Assembly (NCBI GenBank): GCA_036245805.1
Contig: BTRK01000005.1
Coordinates: 32,159,469 to 32,223,468 of the forward strand
Source: Pristionchus mayeri
Taxonomy: Eukaryota; Nematoda; Chromadorea; Rhabditida; Neodiplogasteridae
Length of the DNA: 64,000 bases
Direction: 5' to 3'
Shown here in pieces: positions 1-10,242 of this stretch. The notes below the pieces were generated by a model. That model was not told where the DNA came from. It did no database searches and saw nothing but the letters and a program-made list of their open reading frames with translations. Position numbers and translations under genes: made by a program. The stretch's first letter is position 1. Every line of letters begins with the position of its first letter.

Positions 1-36
1 AAAAATGGCTACTCAGATACATTGAAAGCCCATTCC

Positions 37-321
37 TTAGTCCAAAATGGTTCCTTTCAAGAGGCTGGTTACGTTTATGCGTACTGCTTCAAGAAGTCTG
101 CCATAGGTTTCTGTTGAGTTGCTCCTCTTTGCGTACTTACTCGCTCTCCGCTCACGCCGATCCATCTGGCTCCTCAGGCCGTAGGCAACCTTCCCCACTT
201 TTCTCGCCACGTGGATCTTGCAGATGATGGCAATGATGACGATGGCGATATATGCAGCTGCGAGTGGACCGAGCAAGATCTTCCAATCTACTCGCCGAAG
301 CCATATAGAAAGAGGCGACAT
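37..321 (-). CDS. Hypothetical single-pass membrane protein, 94 aa
   Basis: An uninterrupted 94-codon frame runs from an ATG at 321 to a stop at 37. Residues about 15-35 are a strongly hydrophobic run (Leu/Ala/Ile/Val), consistent with one membrane segment. A basic stretch rich in Arg and Lys follows (about 38-66), which would predict the C-terminus on the cytosolic side. No family is recognised. It could also be the last exon of a gene whose upstream exons are not visible, since a start this close to other minus-strand genes is not independently supported. Nothing upstream resembles a TATA box. Confidence 0.35.
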   Translation of the reverse strand: MSPLSIWLRRVDWKILLGPLAAAYIAIVIIAIICKIHVARKVGKVAYGLRSQMDRRERRASKYAKRSNSTETYGRLLEAVRINVTSLLKGTILD

Positions 322-1021
322 CTATGATTAAAGATATGGATAATGAATCTGGAAGATGGATATTCATTATTCCCAAGAAGTGGGCTACTTAGAAAGATAA
401 GTAATTTAAAATGGTAAATGATTAAATGTATTATTGGAAGCTTCGCAACCATACTACAGGATCAGAACGAGCTTTCAGGAAAACTATTTATTTGAAAGAC
501 CCAACGAGATGTAGTGAAACAAAACGAAAATTGCGCCTCGGGCGAAAATGAGAACATAGCAAACAAAAACATTTGAATGATGAACAACAACAAAAATAAA
601 TTGAAGGCAAACAAATTCGTAATAGTACATGCGGCAACTGTAAGGTAGTTAATGAGTGGGATTTTCAGTACCATCACTTATATTTAAAATGTTAAAATAA
701 AATTAGCACCTGAAGTTTTCATTTCCTCGCCATCAGTCTTACATATGTCTCACAAAGCGCCCGTCTTTTTGCACACCACCCAAGTCCTCGTGCACTGGGT
801 AGAGTTTTCAATTTTGCACATCGAATGATCTTATTTTCAAAAAGTGAATGCCAGTGATATATAAATGGAAAAGTAATTGCAGTGGATTTACTAACCATGA
901 CTGGACGTAATTCAACGACAAAAATAAGGAAACAGTTTATCATGAATGCTGGAAAAATGTAATAAGTGGTGAAAAGCAACATCTTCGAATGAAAACAAAT
1001 GAAAAGATCGAGGATCAAAGA
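322..1021. other. Intergenic, with a relic of a third MATH-BTB copy
   Basis: No gene is seen. At 673-745 (minus) there is a near copy of the donor end of exon 1 of the MATH-BTB gene (compare 2617-2683), including its donor and following intron bases. Beyond 745 the sequence switches to the 3' flank that is also found after the second copy (compare 3120-3190). This is the breakpoint of a local tandem duplication. Confidence 0.5.
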
Positions 1022-2695
1022 TCAAAGAAAGCTGGCAATGTGGAGAAGTCTGCTGAAGAAAGATGCTTTGGTAGCATCGGAGAGTTGATGGAACAGGTCG
1101 GATAACTGAGAAACGTCAGGTACATCTTTATTTGGTCTAAGGGTACCTCAATCTTTTTGAAATCACTGACGGTGGTGCACTTGGAGAGAAAATGATGCTG
1201 AAAATATTTGGAGTAAAAATAAAGTATAATAAATGCATACGAAAATAAATTCAATTTACCAGTAATCCGAAGAGTCGGAATTGGTCTGCGATTCTCAGTT
1301 TCTCCATGTCTCTAACTTGAATAGCGTCAATGAGGAACTTCTCTACGCGATCGATGAGATACTGAAAATATAGAATTGAAGTATAATATGTATAATATAA
1401 CACATAAATGACCGGGAATTATGGGCAGCGGAAGTAATAATCGAAATTTGAAAGATGAAAAACTTACCGGAATCTGGAACTGATTCCCTAGCTTGAGAAG
1501 GAACTCAGCAGAGTCACCTGAAACAATTTGTTAGATTCATGGTGGTGGTGATCCATACGAGTGATAGACTTGCACGATGGGTAGATCACATGCAGCATTT
1601 CGAGAAATTCCTGAGTTTAATAATGTTAAATTAACAATTATTCAAATATTTTACCTCTCGCTTTACATTCGGTAGCTCGATTTCTTTCTTGTTCTTCTCG
1701 ACGAAATTACCATAAAAAAGTGCGTTAAAGTACTGAGAATGTGCAGCCAGAATCTACAATTCAACAAAGAAGTCGATACATTCCATTAATATTACCTGCT
1801 TGCTAGCATAAATATTCTCTCCTTCAACCATCAATGCCACATCGTAACGGGGATCTTCCGAATTAGTGAAATCGAATTGAGATAGAAACCTGAAATGCTA
1901 AGTGGTTTACATTCCCAAATGTGCAAAAAAATGGGTAAATCCGCATTTTTTTGCTTACTTGAATCCCTCGATCTCAGAAATCCAGAATCGAATCTCAACC
2001 GTGATCTTATCGTCTTTGATAAATCCCTATAATATGTGGACAAAAATAACTATATTATATTTTCTCGTAAAAATCAAGTATTGCAATTTTATTCGCACCT
2101 TCTCGTTATTGATAGCATCTTCCCAATCGAGAGTACAGTGAGAAAAGTGCGCCTATTGTTAAAGTTTTCAGAATCCTAAATTTTATTGCAGAAATGCACA
2201 TAAAGTTCAAAGTTACTTCGCGTGTGATGTTGTTGTTGCTGTTGGAATTGAAGAAAGTGGCTTCTGCCTCTACTTCGATACTCCACGGCGACATTTGGCT
2301 ATCGATGCAATGAAGACTCGCGCTGAGACCCTCTTCAACCTTCCAGACGTTGAGACTCCTGGTGAAGGATAAATAGTCGCATTAGGAAAAAAACATGCAC
2401 AGGCACATTGACATATTTGTTCTTTATCTAAAAATACCTATAACTCACCAAGGAATCCCTCCAACTTTTAACTCTGGCGAGTATAGACCTTCGTCATATT
2501 CCTTCAACGTCGAGATCTTGTCAAACTCGAATCGAATTACTCCATCTAAACAATATTTGAGTAAGAAAAATATAAAACTAAGATTCAGGTAAATTTTTTA
2601 AACAACTAAAATATTTAAAATGTTAAAATAAAATTAGCACCTGGAGTTTTCATTTCCTCTACATCAGTCTTACATATGTCTCCCAGCGAAGACAT
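1022..2695 (-). CDS. MATH-BTB domain protein (BATH-like), 12 exons, about 315 aa
   Basis: Minus-strand exons: 2695-2641, 2545-2449, 2358-2217, 2152-2099, 2026-1959, 1889-1796, 1753-1655, 1610-1559, 1517-1468, 1361-1260, 1197-1147, 1105-1022. All phases agree and the sum is 948 bases including TGA. The first half matches a MATH domain (GVIRFEFDKIS, YSPELKVGGIPW, and a later IRFWISEIEGF). The second half is a BTB fold, with DVALMVEGENIYASKQ then ILAAHSQYFNALFYG and ending in the C-terminal helical part. Proteins of this type are substrate adaptors for Cullin-3 ubiquitin ligases, with MATH binding the target and BTB binding Cullin-3; the family is large in nematodes. The ATG at 2695 begins MSSLGDICK. 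One intron (1558-1518) uses a GTATGG donor inferred from phase. The exact target is unknown. Confidence 0.85.
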
Positions 2696-3367
2696 TCTGA
2701 ATTTCACGCCTGAGACATAATTTAAAAAGTCGATTTCGCGTGGCTACATTTGAACGATTATTGCAGTTTTTGAAAATATGGTATGATCAGTGAATGATTG
2801 ACCATCATTCAGAAATATATCAGGTAGGCAAATGTTACCAATGAGAGACGTGGGCCCGAACAACTGTCTTCCCTTTGCCCCTAGTACTTGCCTCAGTCGC
2901 TCTCATTTCACATGTGCTATCTTCCCACTCTCCTCGCAGCCTATCCACTCTCCCCGATGGCTTGGCCCTCTTCCTACTCCATTCTATACTCCGCCCAGTA
3001 TGGTTGCGCAGCAGCGTACACATTTTCTTCTCAATCTTCCTTTACAGCCGCGCCTTAGTCTAGACTGCGCTTTCTCCCCAACCTAGTCCCCGCACTCTCA
3101 TGGTGTACAGGCGCCATGAAAAAGCGCCCGTCTTTTTGCACATCACCCGAGCACTTGTGCACTGTGCAGAGTTTTCAATTTTGTACATCAAATATCTTAT
3201 TTTCAGAAAATGCAAAAAGTAATTGCAGTGGATTTACTAACCATGTCTGGACGTAATTCAACGACAAAAATAAGAAAACAGTTTATCATGAACGCTGGAA
3301 AAATGGAATAAATGGCGAAAAGCAACATCATCGAATTAAAACAAATGAAAAGATATAGGATCAAAGA
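2696..3367. other. Intergenic between MATH-BTB copies
   Basis: No supported gene. A pyrimidine-rich patch at about 2860-3090 is open in two plus frames but shows no coding signature. From about 3118 to 3367 the sequence duplicates the 3' flank of the intact copy (780-1021), so this is the downstream flank of the broken second copy. Confidence 0.5.
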
Positions 3368-3822
3368 TCAAAGAAAGCTGGCAATGTGGAGAAGTCTGCT
3401 GAAGAAAGATGCTTTGGTAGCATCGGAGAGTTGACGGAACAGGTCCGACCACTGAGAAACATTAGATGAATGTTTATTTGATCTGAAGACACCTCAATTC
3501 TTTTGAAATCCCTGACGGTGGTGCACTTGGAGAGAAAGTGATGCTGGAAAAAAATACTATGAACTAAATAAATTCAACGTACCAGTAATCCGAAGAGTCG
3601 GTATTGGTCTGCGATTCTTAGCTTTTCCATTTCGCTAACTTGATCAGTGTCAATGAGGAACTTCTCCACTAGATCGATGAGATACTGAAAGTTTAAAATT
3701 AAATTATAACACTACACTTAAATGACCGGGAATCATGGGTAACAAAATATTAATAAAATTTGAAAAAAAAGAAAAAAAACTCTCCGGAATCTGGAACTGA
3801 TCACCGAACTTGAGAAGGAACT
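3368..3822 (-). pseudogene. Truncated second MATH-BTB copy
   Basis: The last four exons of the neighbouring MATH-BTB gene are repeated here in the same orientation: 3822-3784 (partial), 3684-3583, 3543-3493 and 3451-3368. They are close in sequence, for example the terminal SFFSRLLHIASFL and the preceding RIADQYRLFGLL-like exon. The donor after the first of these reads GAGAGT instead of GTAAGT, so that intron could not be removed normally. Everything 5' of about 3823 (MATH and most of BTB) is missing, replaced by a foldback element. It is therefore a partial, dead duplicate. Confidence 0.8.
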
Positions 3823-4903
3823 CACCGTTTTTCAGATATTTCAAGATAACTACTTTTTTCTGCTATTTTGTGTTCTAAACACTGTGTTTTGAGCACTCGA
3901 TATTATTCACAAGGTTTTATGTGATTAAAAAATTATACAGAAAGCATCATGAATCAGTTACTCATCGATATTTCCCACATCAGAATCAGGATGATCTAAA
4001 TTATTCAGATTATCGAAGTAATACGAGAGATCGCTATGGATGAGATCGTAGATGGCATCAGCAGAAATGTCCCTCTCATCCTCGTTCACTTCCACTTCCT
4101 GTTCGATTGCCACCTCCTCATACTCGAAATCCTTCAGCATATCATCCACAAGAGCTCTTCTTCTTCGACTTCGAGAAGGTGACTCAGTTTGACTACGCCC
4201 TCGGTCTCTACAAGAGAATGCTAGAAGAAGTGCAGCAAGGAGTTGGAATCGGCCCTCTCGCGGAATCGTTCGATGAGTTCCAGAAGGCAGCAGTGCATGC
4301 GAAGCCAATGGTATGGGCACTTCGATCAACGAAGAAGGGAGGGAAGTATAATCCGAAGGCGAGGCAGTTAGTCGTTGATCTCTTCGAGGACTACTTCAAT
4401 CATTCGAAGAAACTGAGAGCAGAGGAGGCTGAGAAGAGAATGAAGGAGAGAGCTGATATTCTCCCCGCAGAGAGAATGACTCACGAGCAGATCAAGAACC
4501 TCATCAGAACTCTGCTTGCTGCAAAGAAGAAGGAGATGGAGAATAGTGGGACTAGAAGTCGAAGAAGAAGAGCTCCTGTGGATGATATGCTGAAGGATTT
4601 CGAGTATGAGGAGGTGGCAATCGAACAGGAAGTGGAAGTGAACGAGGATGAGAGGGACATTTCTGCTGATGCCATCTACGATCTCATCCATAGCGATCTC
4701 TCGTATTACTTCGATATTCTGAATAGTTTAGATCATCCTGATTCTGATGTGGGAAATATCGATGAGTAACTGATTCATGATGCTTTCTGTATAATTTTTT
4801 AATCACATAAAACCTTGTGAATAATATCGAGTGCTCAAAACACAGTGTTTAGAACACAAAATAGCAGAAAAAAGTAGTTATCTTGAAATATCTGAAAAAC
4901 GGT
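3823..4903. mobile_element. Foldback element with arms of about 335 bp
   Basis: The left end (CACCGTTTTTCAGATATTTC) is repeated in inverted orientation at the right end, and the two arms (about 3826-4160 and 4565-4902) are almost identical. The loop of about 400 bp holds the body of an ORF whose 3' end lies in the right arm. The left arm is an inverted copy of that ORF end. It sits exactly where the second MATH-BTB copy is cut. No convincing target-site duplication was found, and the superfamily is not recognised. Confidence 0.75.
4158..4769 (+). CDS. Unrecognised helical acidic/basic ORF inside foldback
   Basis: About 200 codons stay open and end in TAA at 4767-4769. The part after about 4158 (ELFFFDFEKVTQFDYALGLY onward) looks genuinely coding: amphipathic helix-like segments, a Lys/Glu-rich helix around FNHSKKLRAEEAEKRMKE, a basic SRRRRAPVDD patch, and an acidic tail with AIYDLIHSDLSYYF. 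The stretch before 4158 is inverted-arm sequence and is probably not part of the original protein. An in-frame ATG at 4107 exists. No transposase motif (DDE triad) is visible. It may be an element-encoded accessory protein or a captured host exon, so function is left open. Confidence 0.45.
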   Translation, partial: FFFDFEKVTQFDYALGLYKRMLEEVQQGVGIGPLAESFDEFQKAAVHAKPMVWALRSTKKGGKYNPKARQLVVDLFEDYFNHSKKLRAEEAEKRMKERADILPAERMTHEQIKNLIRTLLAAKKKEMENSGTRSRRRRAPVDDMLKDFEYEEVAIEQEVEVNEDERDISADAIYDLIHSDLSYYFDILNSLDHPDSDVGNIDE

Positions 4904-5515
4904 GAGCGTTGACGACTCGTACCACTGAGTCAATTATGTCGGTCTCTTCGAGAGCTATTGTTTTCTTTTTTTAAAAAGCTTATTTGAATAATTTTGAACA
5001 GAGATACGACGCGAAATGTGATTTTGTTAAAAAAATGCACAATGTCCGGGTTTTCCCCACTGAGTGGCCATATGATAGTCCCCCTCTTATGACTAACGAA
5101 TGAAATACATATGATAATTCGATGGTGGGGAATCCGAATCAAGAATAAAAATCGTAGTTTTCGGACCATGAAGGATTGAAAATTAGCATATCGTGATGAA
5201 AAAAACAGTTTTTTGCATGAGACTATGTGAAGACGTCATTTCCGCACGGAGCGTAAGAGAACATATTGGTAGATCTCTTTATTACGAACAGATTGGAAAA
5301 AATCCGCTCGCTGTAGGTCAAAAACTGACCGAGAAACGGCCTTCCAACGAGGTAGGTCATAACTTCGTTCAACATGCAAATTTCGAGAAATAAAGTGGAT
5401 AGGCGTTCTCCCCGCCCTCACTTTGGTCAGTTCTAAAGTTTACAGCGAAATCCGTGATCCAAATTTTTTTTTGTCGCAAAGGAGTCTCATTTTCCTGCAT
5501 TTTTACGGGAGATCC
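4904..5515. other. Intergenic, no gene seen
   Basis: AT-rich sequence. A 66-codon plus-strand frame at 5193-5393 has no splice context, no relatives in the window and ordinary composition, so it is not called. Confidence 0.5.
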
Positions 5516-6005
5516 GTGATCAACAAGTATGGACGCCCATCACAAAGCACTTTAAACACTAGTTCTTATCCCATTTGGAGCATACTATGAACAAGATGCA
5601 TCCAACAGTCGAACATTTTCATAATGTAGACCGTACGGGAAATTGTTTTTTTCTGCCAAAATGAGAGTCGGGATTTATCCCTAACCGGTGTGGTTGTCCA
5701 CTGTTTTTGGAGATGTGTGTGTTGTGATGTGTTCAGGGAGGGTGGCAATTGATCACGACTACCAATTCCCCGTCCCCAATGGATATGCGCCTTGATGAGG
5801 CGGAGACGGTGTCACGACCGGGAATCGAGCCCGGGTGGGATGGAATGGGGGGGGGCATAGACGAATACACCACTTCCTCTTCCGCCGTACGGTCTACATT
5901 ATGAAATGTTCGACTGTTGGATGCATCTTGTTCATAGTATGCTCCAAATGGGATAAGAACTAGTGTTTAAAGTGCTTTGTGATGGGCGTCCATACTTGTT
6001 GATAG
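5516..6005. mobile_element. Foldback (MITE-like) element, arms about 119 bp
   Basis: Bases 5519-5637 are repeated in inverted orientation at 5885-6003 with few differences, including the terminal CAACAAGTATGGACGCCCAT. The loop contains a GC-rich patch whose minus strand has GGCTCGATTCCC, resembling a tRNA B box. No ORF of interest. Confidence 0.75.
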
Positions 6006-6058
6006 ACTTTTATTGTGTATTCGTTCTGCAAAAGCATTTCCCAATATGGCAAAAAAGT

Positions 6059-6130
6059 GCAGCGATCTGGCGGACTCGAACCCCTCACTCCCGCCTGTAA
6101 ACCTGACACCTTACTACTTGACCACGCTGC
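6059..6130 (-). repeat. tRNA-derived repeat head (pseudo-tRNA, 72 nt)
   Basis: On the minus strand the 72 bases begin GCAGCG and end CGCTGC, pairing as an acceptor stem. A-box-like TGGTCAAGTAGTAAGGTGTC and B-box GGTTCGAGTCC are at the right spacing. The T-stem and anticodon stem pair poorly, so a working tRNA is unlikely. The adjoining GGCAAAAAAGTGC resembles sequence next to the paired tRNA-like units at 19.1, 56.0 and 61.3 kb, which suggests a common tRNA-derived SINE-like family. Confidence 0.5.
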
Positions 6131-6632
6131 TGTTGGAATTCGTTCTCCAAACGACACTTGACGTAGGGAGCGATTGACGCGCAGGCGGATCCTTGCAAAA
6201 CTTGAAACATGAAATATCATAATTCCTAGAAACATTTAGTGAAATTTTATTTAGCGATTCTTATACTATGCCATAGCAGATGATACCCTGAGAAGAAGAA
6301 GAGGATTCGGATATGTGAGTTCCGACCAATCCCATGTCAGTTTTGACCATTCTAACATGGAAATTCGTTATCTACGTGAGAAAATACACCAAAATCACTA
6401 TTGAAACGAAACTTTTCGAAAAAAATATTTTTGACCTCAAAAATGAGGGGTTACGGTATCTTTTCCAGAATCGATACCAGACCATAGCCAACGGTGCCTG
6501 CGATCCTAACTTTGGTCCCTTACTTCAGGAAAAAAGTTTGAAGGAAATCCATTTTTTAACCAACCGTGGACGTTTTCCATTTTCTGGTGGACGGCCTCGT
6601 AATTGATGTGATTAAATGTAATAATGTATCAG
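6131..6632. other. No gene; possible upstream exon relic of ZF1
   Basis: Mostly featureless. Around 6283-6317 an AG-flanked, Arg-rich stretch followed by GTGAGT could be a relic of the small charged exon that precedes the next exon in other copies, but it cannot be confirmed. Confidence 0.3.
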
Positions 6633-7018
6633 AAATGGCTTCGTTGATCGCCGGTCGAATCTCACCAATCTGAGCGAGACGAGATTTCTCCCTCATGAAC
6701 ACTTTCTACTTCCATGGTGGAGAAAATTCATGAAGAATAAAGAGAATCCTTCCGTAGTCTTTGATCCTGCCACTGGTAAGTTTCGCGATATTGATACAAG
6801 GCCGCACAGTTGTTTTTTCTTCTTTCAATCAAGATCGTATGCACGTTCCCAGTTTAGGGTAGCCCCCCACTCCATACTTAACCCACAATGCTACTTTTTA
6901 CTTCTTGTTTTTGTGGATTATAGATTGCTTAGAATTAGGACTTTTAGACTGGATGAGGTTTGCATCTCAATCCCTTACACGTATTTAGTGTACATTTTTG
7001 GGATTCTACCCTACCCAG

Positions 7019-7249
7019 GTGAAATGCGTTTCAATCTTCTAATCGCTACGAAATCTATGGTTAAGATAGCGAAGGTAAGGAACTATTATTGGACAGCATC
7101 AGAGGTGTTGGGGGTTTCTTTTCTGAGCTTAGTATACACTCAAAAATATCTATACTTCAAACACTCATGAATCCAACAAATAATATTTTGCAGGTGAAAT
7201 GCGTTTCAATCTTCTAATCGCTACGAAATCTATGGTTAAAATAGCAAAG
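7019..7249 (+). repeat. Tandem duplicate of one 56-nt exon
   Basis: The exon at 7019-7074 and that at 7194-7249 differ by two synonymous changes and encode the same peptide (EMRFNLLIATKSMVKIAK). Each has its own CAG acceptor and GTAAGG donor. At 56 nt, inclusion of both would break the frame, so only one can be used per transcript. Confidence 0.8.
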
Positions 7250-7304
7250 GTAAGGAATAGAAAAAAACTTCTTAAAACAATGCTGAAAAAAATTAGAAAC
7301 GAAC

Positions 7305-7660
7305 GAATTTCCGGGGGGCGGACATTTCCGCAACGGGGTACCATTCGCTTGACAGAAGGAGTAGCAATATGGGAGTTGTTGCATTGTAACCAGTATGTGC
7401 TCCCCCACTTTAGCATATATAAATTTTGTTACCAGGCGATCTTGAGTTTCACTCCAAATCAAAGACCCGGGGTTTATGGTTTGTGGATTTCCATGAACCC
7501 CTATACGTTGAAACTCATGGTCGCCTGGTAACAAAATTTATATATGCTAAAGTGGGGGAGCAAATACTGGTAACAATGCAACAACTCACATATTGCTACT
7601 CCTTCTGTCAATCGAATGGTACTCCGTTGCGGAAATGTCCGCCCCCAGAATTTCCTGTAT
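7305..7660. mobile_element. Foldback element, arms about 135 bp
   Basis: Bases 7307-7440 recur inverted at 7521-7655 (GGGGCGGACATTTCCGC near the left end, GCGGAAATGTCCGCCCC near the right). It lies in the intron after the duplicated exon of ZF1. ORFs across it are mirror images created by the palindrome. Confidence 0.75.
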
Positions 7661-8829
7661 AGGAACAATTTTTGATCATTTTTTTTGAAAAGTGAAATAT
7701 TATATTTCTACGACAAGGTGGAGATGTCTCTGAGAGTTCGCGAAACGTTTATCCTTGGCATTAAGTCCTATGTATAAGTCGAAAATTGTTTAGATGTCCA
7801 TGATAATAATCATTAATCTTTTAGAGTGAGGATCCAGAAACGATGGAAGGGCTGTATGAACTGCATAATCACCTTGGAAAGGGACCGGTTTGTTAATGAC
7901 TTATTTCTTTATCTTTTAACTATTTCAGACGTATTGTTTGATTTGCGGTATGAAGACGGGTAATCGGGATGGATTCTACGCTCATTCTCTTAGCTACCTT
8001 CACATAAAGCAGGCGTACCTGGTGCATCATTCTGTGCAGCCCGATGATGTAAGTTTGCTTTTATGCCGAAGCCCAGATCGATACTTTTTCAATTCCTTTT
8101 TAGTGTTCCAATGCACTTTAACTGGCCAATTCTTAATTTTGATCTTAAGATTGTCGTTATTCTTAGTCTTAGTGTACCCTAACTACCCTACTATCTATCC
8201 TAAATGTTACCCGCCGGCTACACGATCTGGGTTTCAGCACAAGATCCTGTAAGTTTCAAGGACACTTCTAGGACTTCTTATCCATTTCCAAGTTCTAATT
8301 GAAACTAACCAAACCCCTCTCAATTTTGTTTTACAGCAACTGGCGTTTTCCGCTGTTTTGGTGACTATCCTTCATATTCGGAAGAAGGACCTTGTCGAGT
8401 AAGCGAAACCAAGGAGAAGTTAGACATTCATGATATTTGGTTTCTGTACTTTTTCCCTGTACCTGCTGTAAAATATGACACAAATTACAATTTTGTTGTT
8501 GTATATTAGTATTAGTGTTGTGAATTTTTTTTACATTTATGTTAAAATCATTGTAAAATTCCCCATTTTTACTATCACTCTTTTTCCCCACGAATCTTAA
8601 TTTCCTCATCTGTTATCTATCCTTTCATCCAGTCTCTGATCAATAAGAATTTTCCTTTTCCAACTAAATGACAGCAATCTTGTTCTTGATTTTCTGATCC
8701 TTCGTTTTCAAATTATTCACTTTTCCCGGTCTCATGTCACATAATGTCTGCCTTGGTTGTTATAGTTTCTTTCTTTTAATTTGTCTTTTATGTTGAAATA
8801 ATTTGCGTTACTTTGGTAATCTGTAAAGA

Positions 8830-8835
8830 GAATAA
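8830..8835 (+). terminator. Possible polyadenylation signal for ZF1
   Basis: AATAAA about 430 bases after the ZF1 stop and about 120 bases before the trans-splice-like acceptor of ZF2. The matching positions after ZF2 (near 24949) read CATAAA. Confidence 0.35.
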
Positions 8836-8950
8836 AGTTGCTTTCGAAAGAACATCCTATTGATATTGCTACCAGTTTGAAGTTCGTGACTTCTTCATAT
8901 CACTACATTTTATGTTGAATTGCCGCACTCTTTTCATTCAGACTGGAAGT

Positions 8951-8957
8951 TTTTCAG
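8951..8957 (+). promoter_or_regulatory. Trans-splice-like acceptor of ZF2
   Basis: TTTTCAG with no donor from a preceding in-frame exon, followed by about 53 bases and then ATG. Equivalent acceptors, with conserved downstream sequence around GTGTCTTCGA, lie before ZF3 (25071-25074) and ZF5 (about 45625-45631), and a diverged one before ZF4 (36903-36909). The pattern fits spliced-leader addition. Confidence 0.45.
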
Positions 8958-9043
8958 AGGCGTTTACAGTGTCTTCGAACCGTATTCCATTGTTGGAAAA
9001 GAGAAAAACGATGAAGCAGAAGGAAGATAAAACGACTCTAAAG

Positions 9044-10242
9044 GTGAAATATTTATACTTCATATGAATTAACACGGGTATCACGAGTCAGTGGAGGTAG
9101 CCGGGAACATTTCTCAAAATGTGCCAGAATTGGTTCATATTATGATGTGAGAATACCATAGTGACGAGATTTCGAAAAATATAAGTCATTGGTCCCAGAA
9201 CCGGGTTTTAGGAATTTTCCGGTTTCACTGCCGACTATGCCGTATTTCAGCTCCTCTTTGTGCTAGAAAGGTGGTCCAGGCCTCAAAATGTTGGGAAAAA
9301 TTATTTCAAACAACTTTTGCGTTGAAAATTTTGTTGAGTGAAGAAACATGAAAACGTTACGATTGAAAAACTGATTCTCAAACTATTCAAAAAATGTTTT
9401 CGATATCACACAGGAAACATTCAGCGGATTTTCTTTGCAGAATTCGAAAGAAGAGGTCCATTTGAATCTTAGAAAAAAATGGCAAAAAATTTCAAGCGTA
9501 TATATGTCTCGCAATTTTAGGTCAAAATGGGACATGTCAAGAAATCACAGACATTTGTGTCAATATTCAATCTTAGAATAGTTTCACAAATGAAAAATTG
9601 ATGTTATGGGTCGTTTTTGGAATGATGAAGAACAATGGAGCTTCAAAACACAGATTTTGAGTTACTCTGAAAAATCACTTTTTTCGGAAGTGCAAATTGC
9701 TAAGTTTGACCGTCCGAAATTGAGAAATCTCAATCCTGCCATGGCAATTTGAAGGCGTGATTTGAAGTAGGCACCGACATGAGTAAGAATATGGAATATA
9801 GTCCCGATATGAATACTACAAAGTATTGAATATATTGCTGGAATATGCGATTTTGCGATGCTCGAAAAATACGAAACCCCAAAAACCCGAGTTTTTAGGA
9901 GATATGCAATCAAAATTTGCACATCAAAAATATTTTTGTTATTTCTCGTTGTACTTGCACTACACTTGGGCGCACCGCTGATACGCGTTGAATAGACAAT
10001 AGTATCTTGATTAATCATCGATTACAATTCTCTTTTCAACTCTTCAAGTGCATGGTGTTCCATCGACACGCTTATTGTGCAATATTTTCTCCTTCTCTAA
10101 TGTACCTCATCTCAAATAATCAATAGCCACTCCCACCACTACGCAGTTTCAAATTATCCCTTGATGACTTTCATAGTGAATTTCAACCAAAACTTCAATC
10201 ACTTACATAAATTTAAGTCGCTATTACAAATATTTTTTTCAG
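9044..10242 (+). other. Long first intron of ZF2, no feature seen
   Basis: 1.2 kb of AT-rich sequence with no module exon, inverted repeat or RNA gene that I can support. A 118-codon minus frame at 9662-10018 has no coding signature. Confidence 0.4.

Larger units (their letters stand above)
6633..8402 (+). pseudogene. ZF1: 3' half of a two-finger gene (second finger only)
   Basis: Exons 6633-6775, 7019-7074 (or its duplicate 7194-7249), 7825-7887, 7929-8048 and 8337-8402 match the last five exons of ZF2-ZF7 in order and phase. The first ends in FDPATG. The finger exon reads TYCLICGMKTGNRDGFYAH and continues to SYLH, giving C-x2-C-x12-H-x5-H. The last ends KKDLVE and TAA. No first finger, helical modules or start codon were found upstream to 4904, so the copy is 5'-truncated. 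Within what remains there is no stop, so a transcript from elsewhere could still use it. AATAAA at 8830 could serve as its polyadenylation signal. The exon at 7825 is two codons longer than in the paralogues. Confidence 0.65.

Noticed and set aside
2832..3086. Pro/Ser-rich ORFs in two plus frames
   Set aside because: Low-complexity pyrimidine-rich DNA is open in more than one frame; no conserved motif or splice logic.
5193..5393. 66-codon plus-strand ORF
   Set aside because: No relatives in the window, no splice or start context, and ordinary composition; likely chance.
6059..6130. Functional tRNA gene
   Set aside because: Acceptor stem and boxes are present but the T and anticodon stems pair badly; treated as a tRNA-derived repeat.
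7214..7662. Several overlapping ORFs of 78-110 codons on both strands
   Set aside because: They are mirror images generated by the foldback at 7305-7660 and by the duplicated 56-nt exon.
9662..10018. 118-codon minus-strand ORF in ZF2 intron
   Set aside because: No splice structure, no conserved motif, and no copy near the other paralogues.
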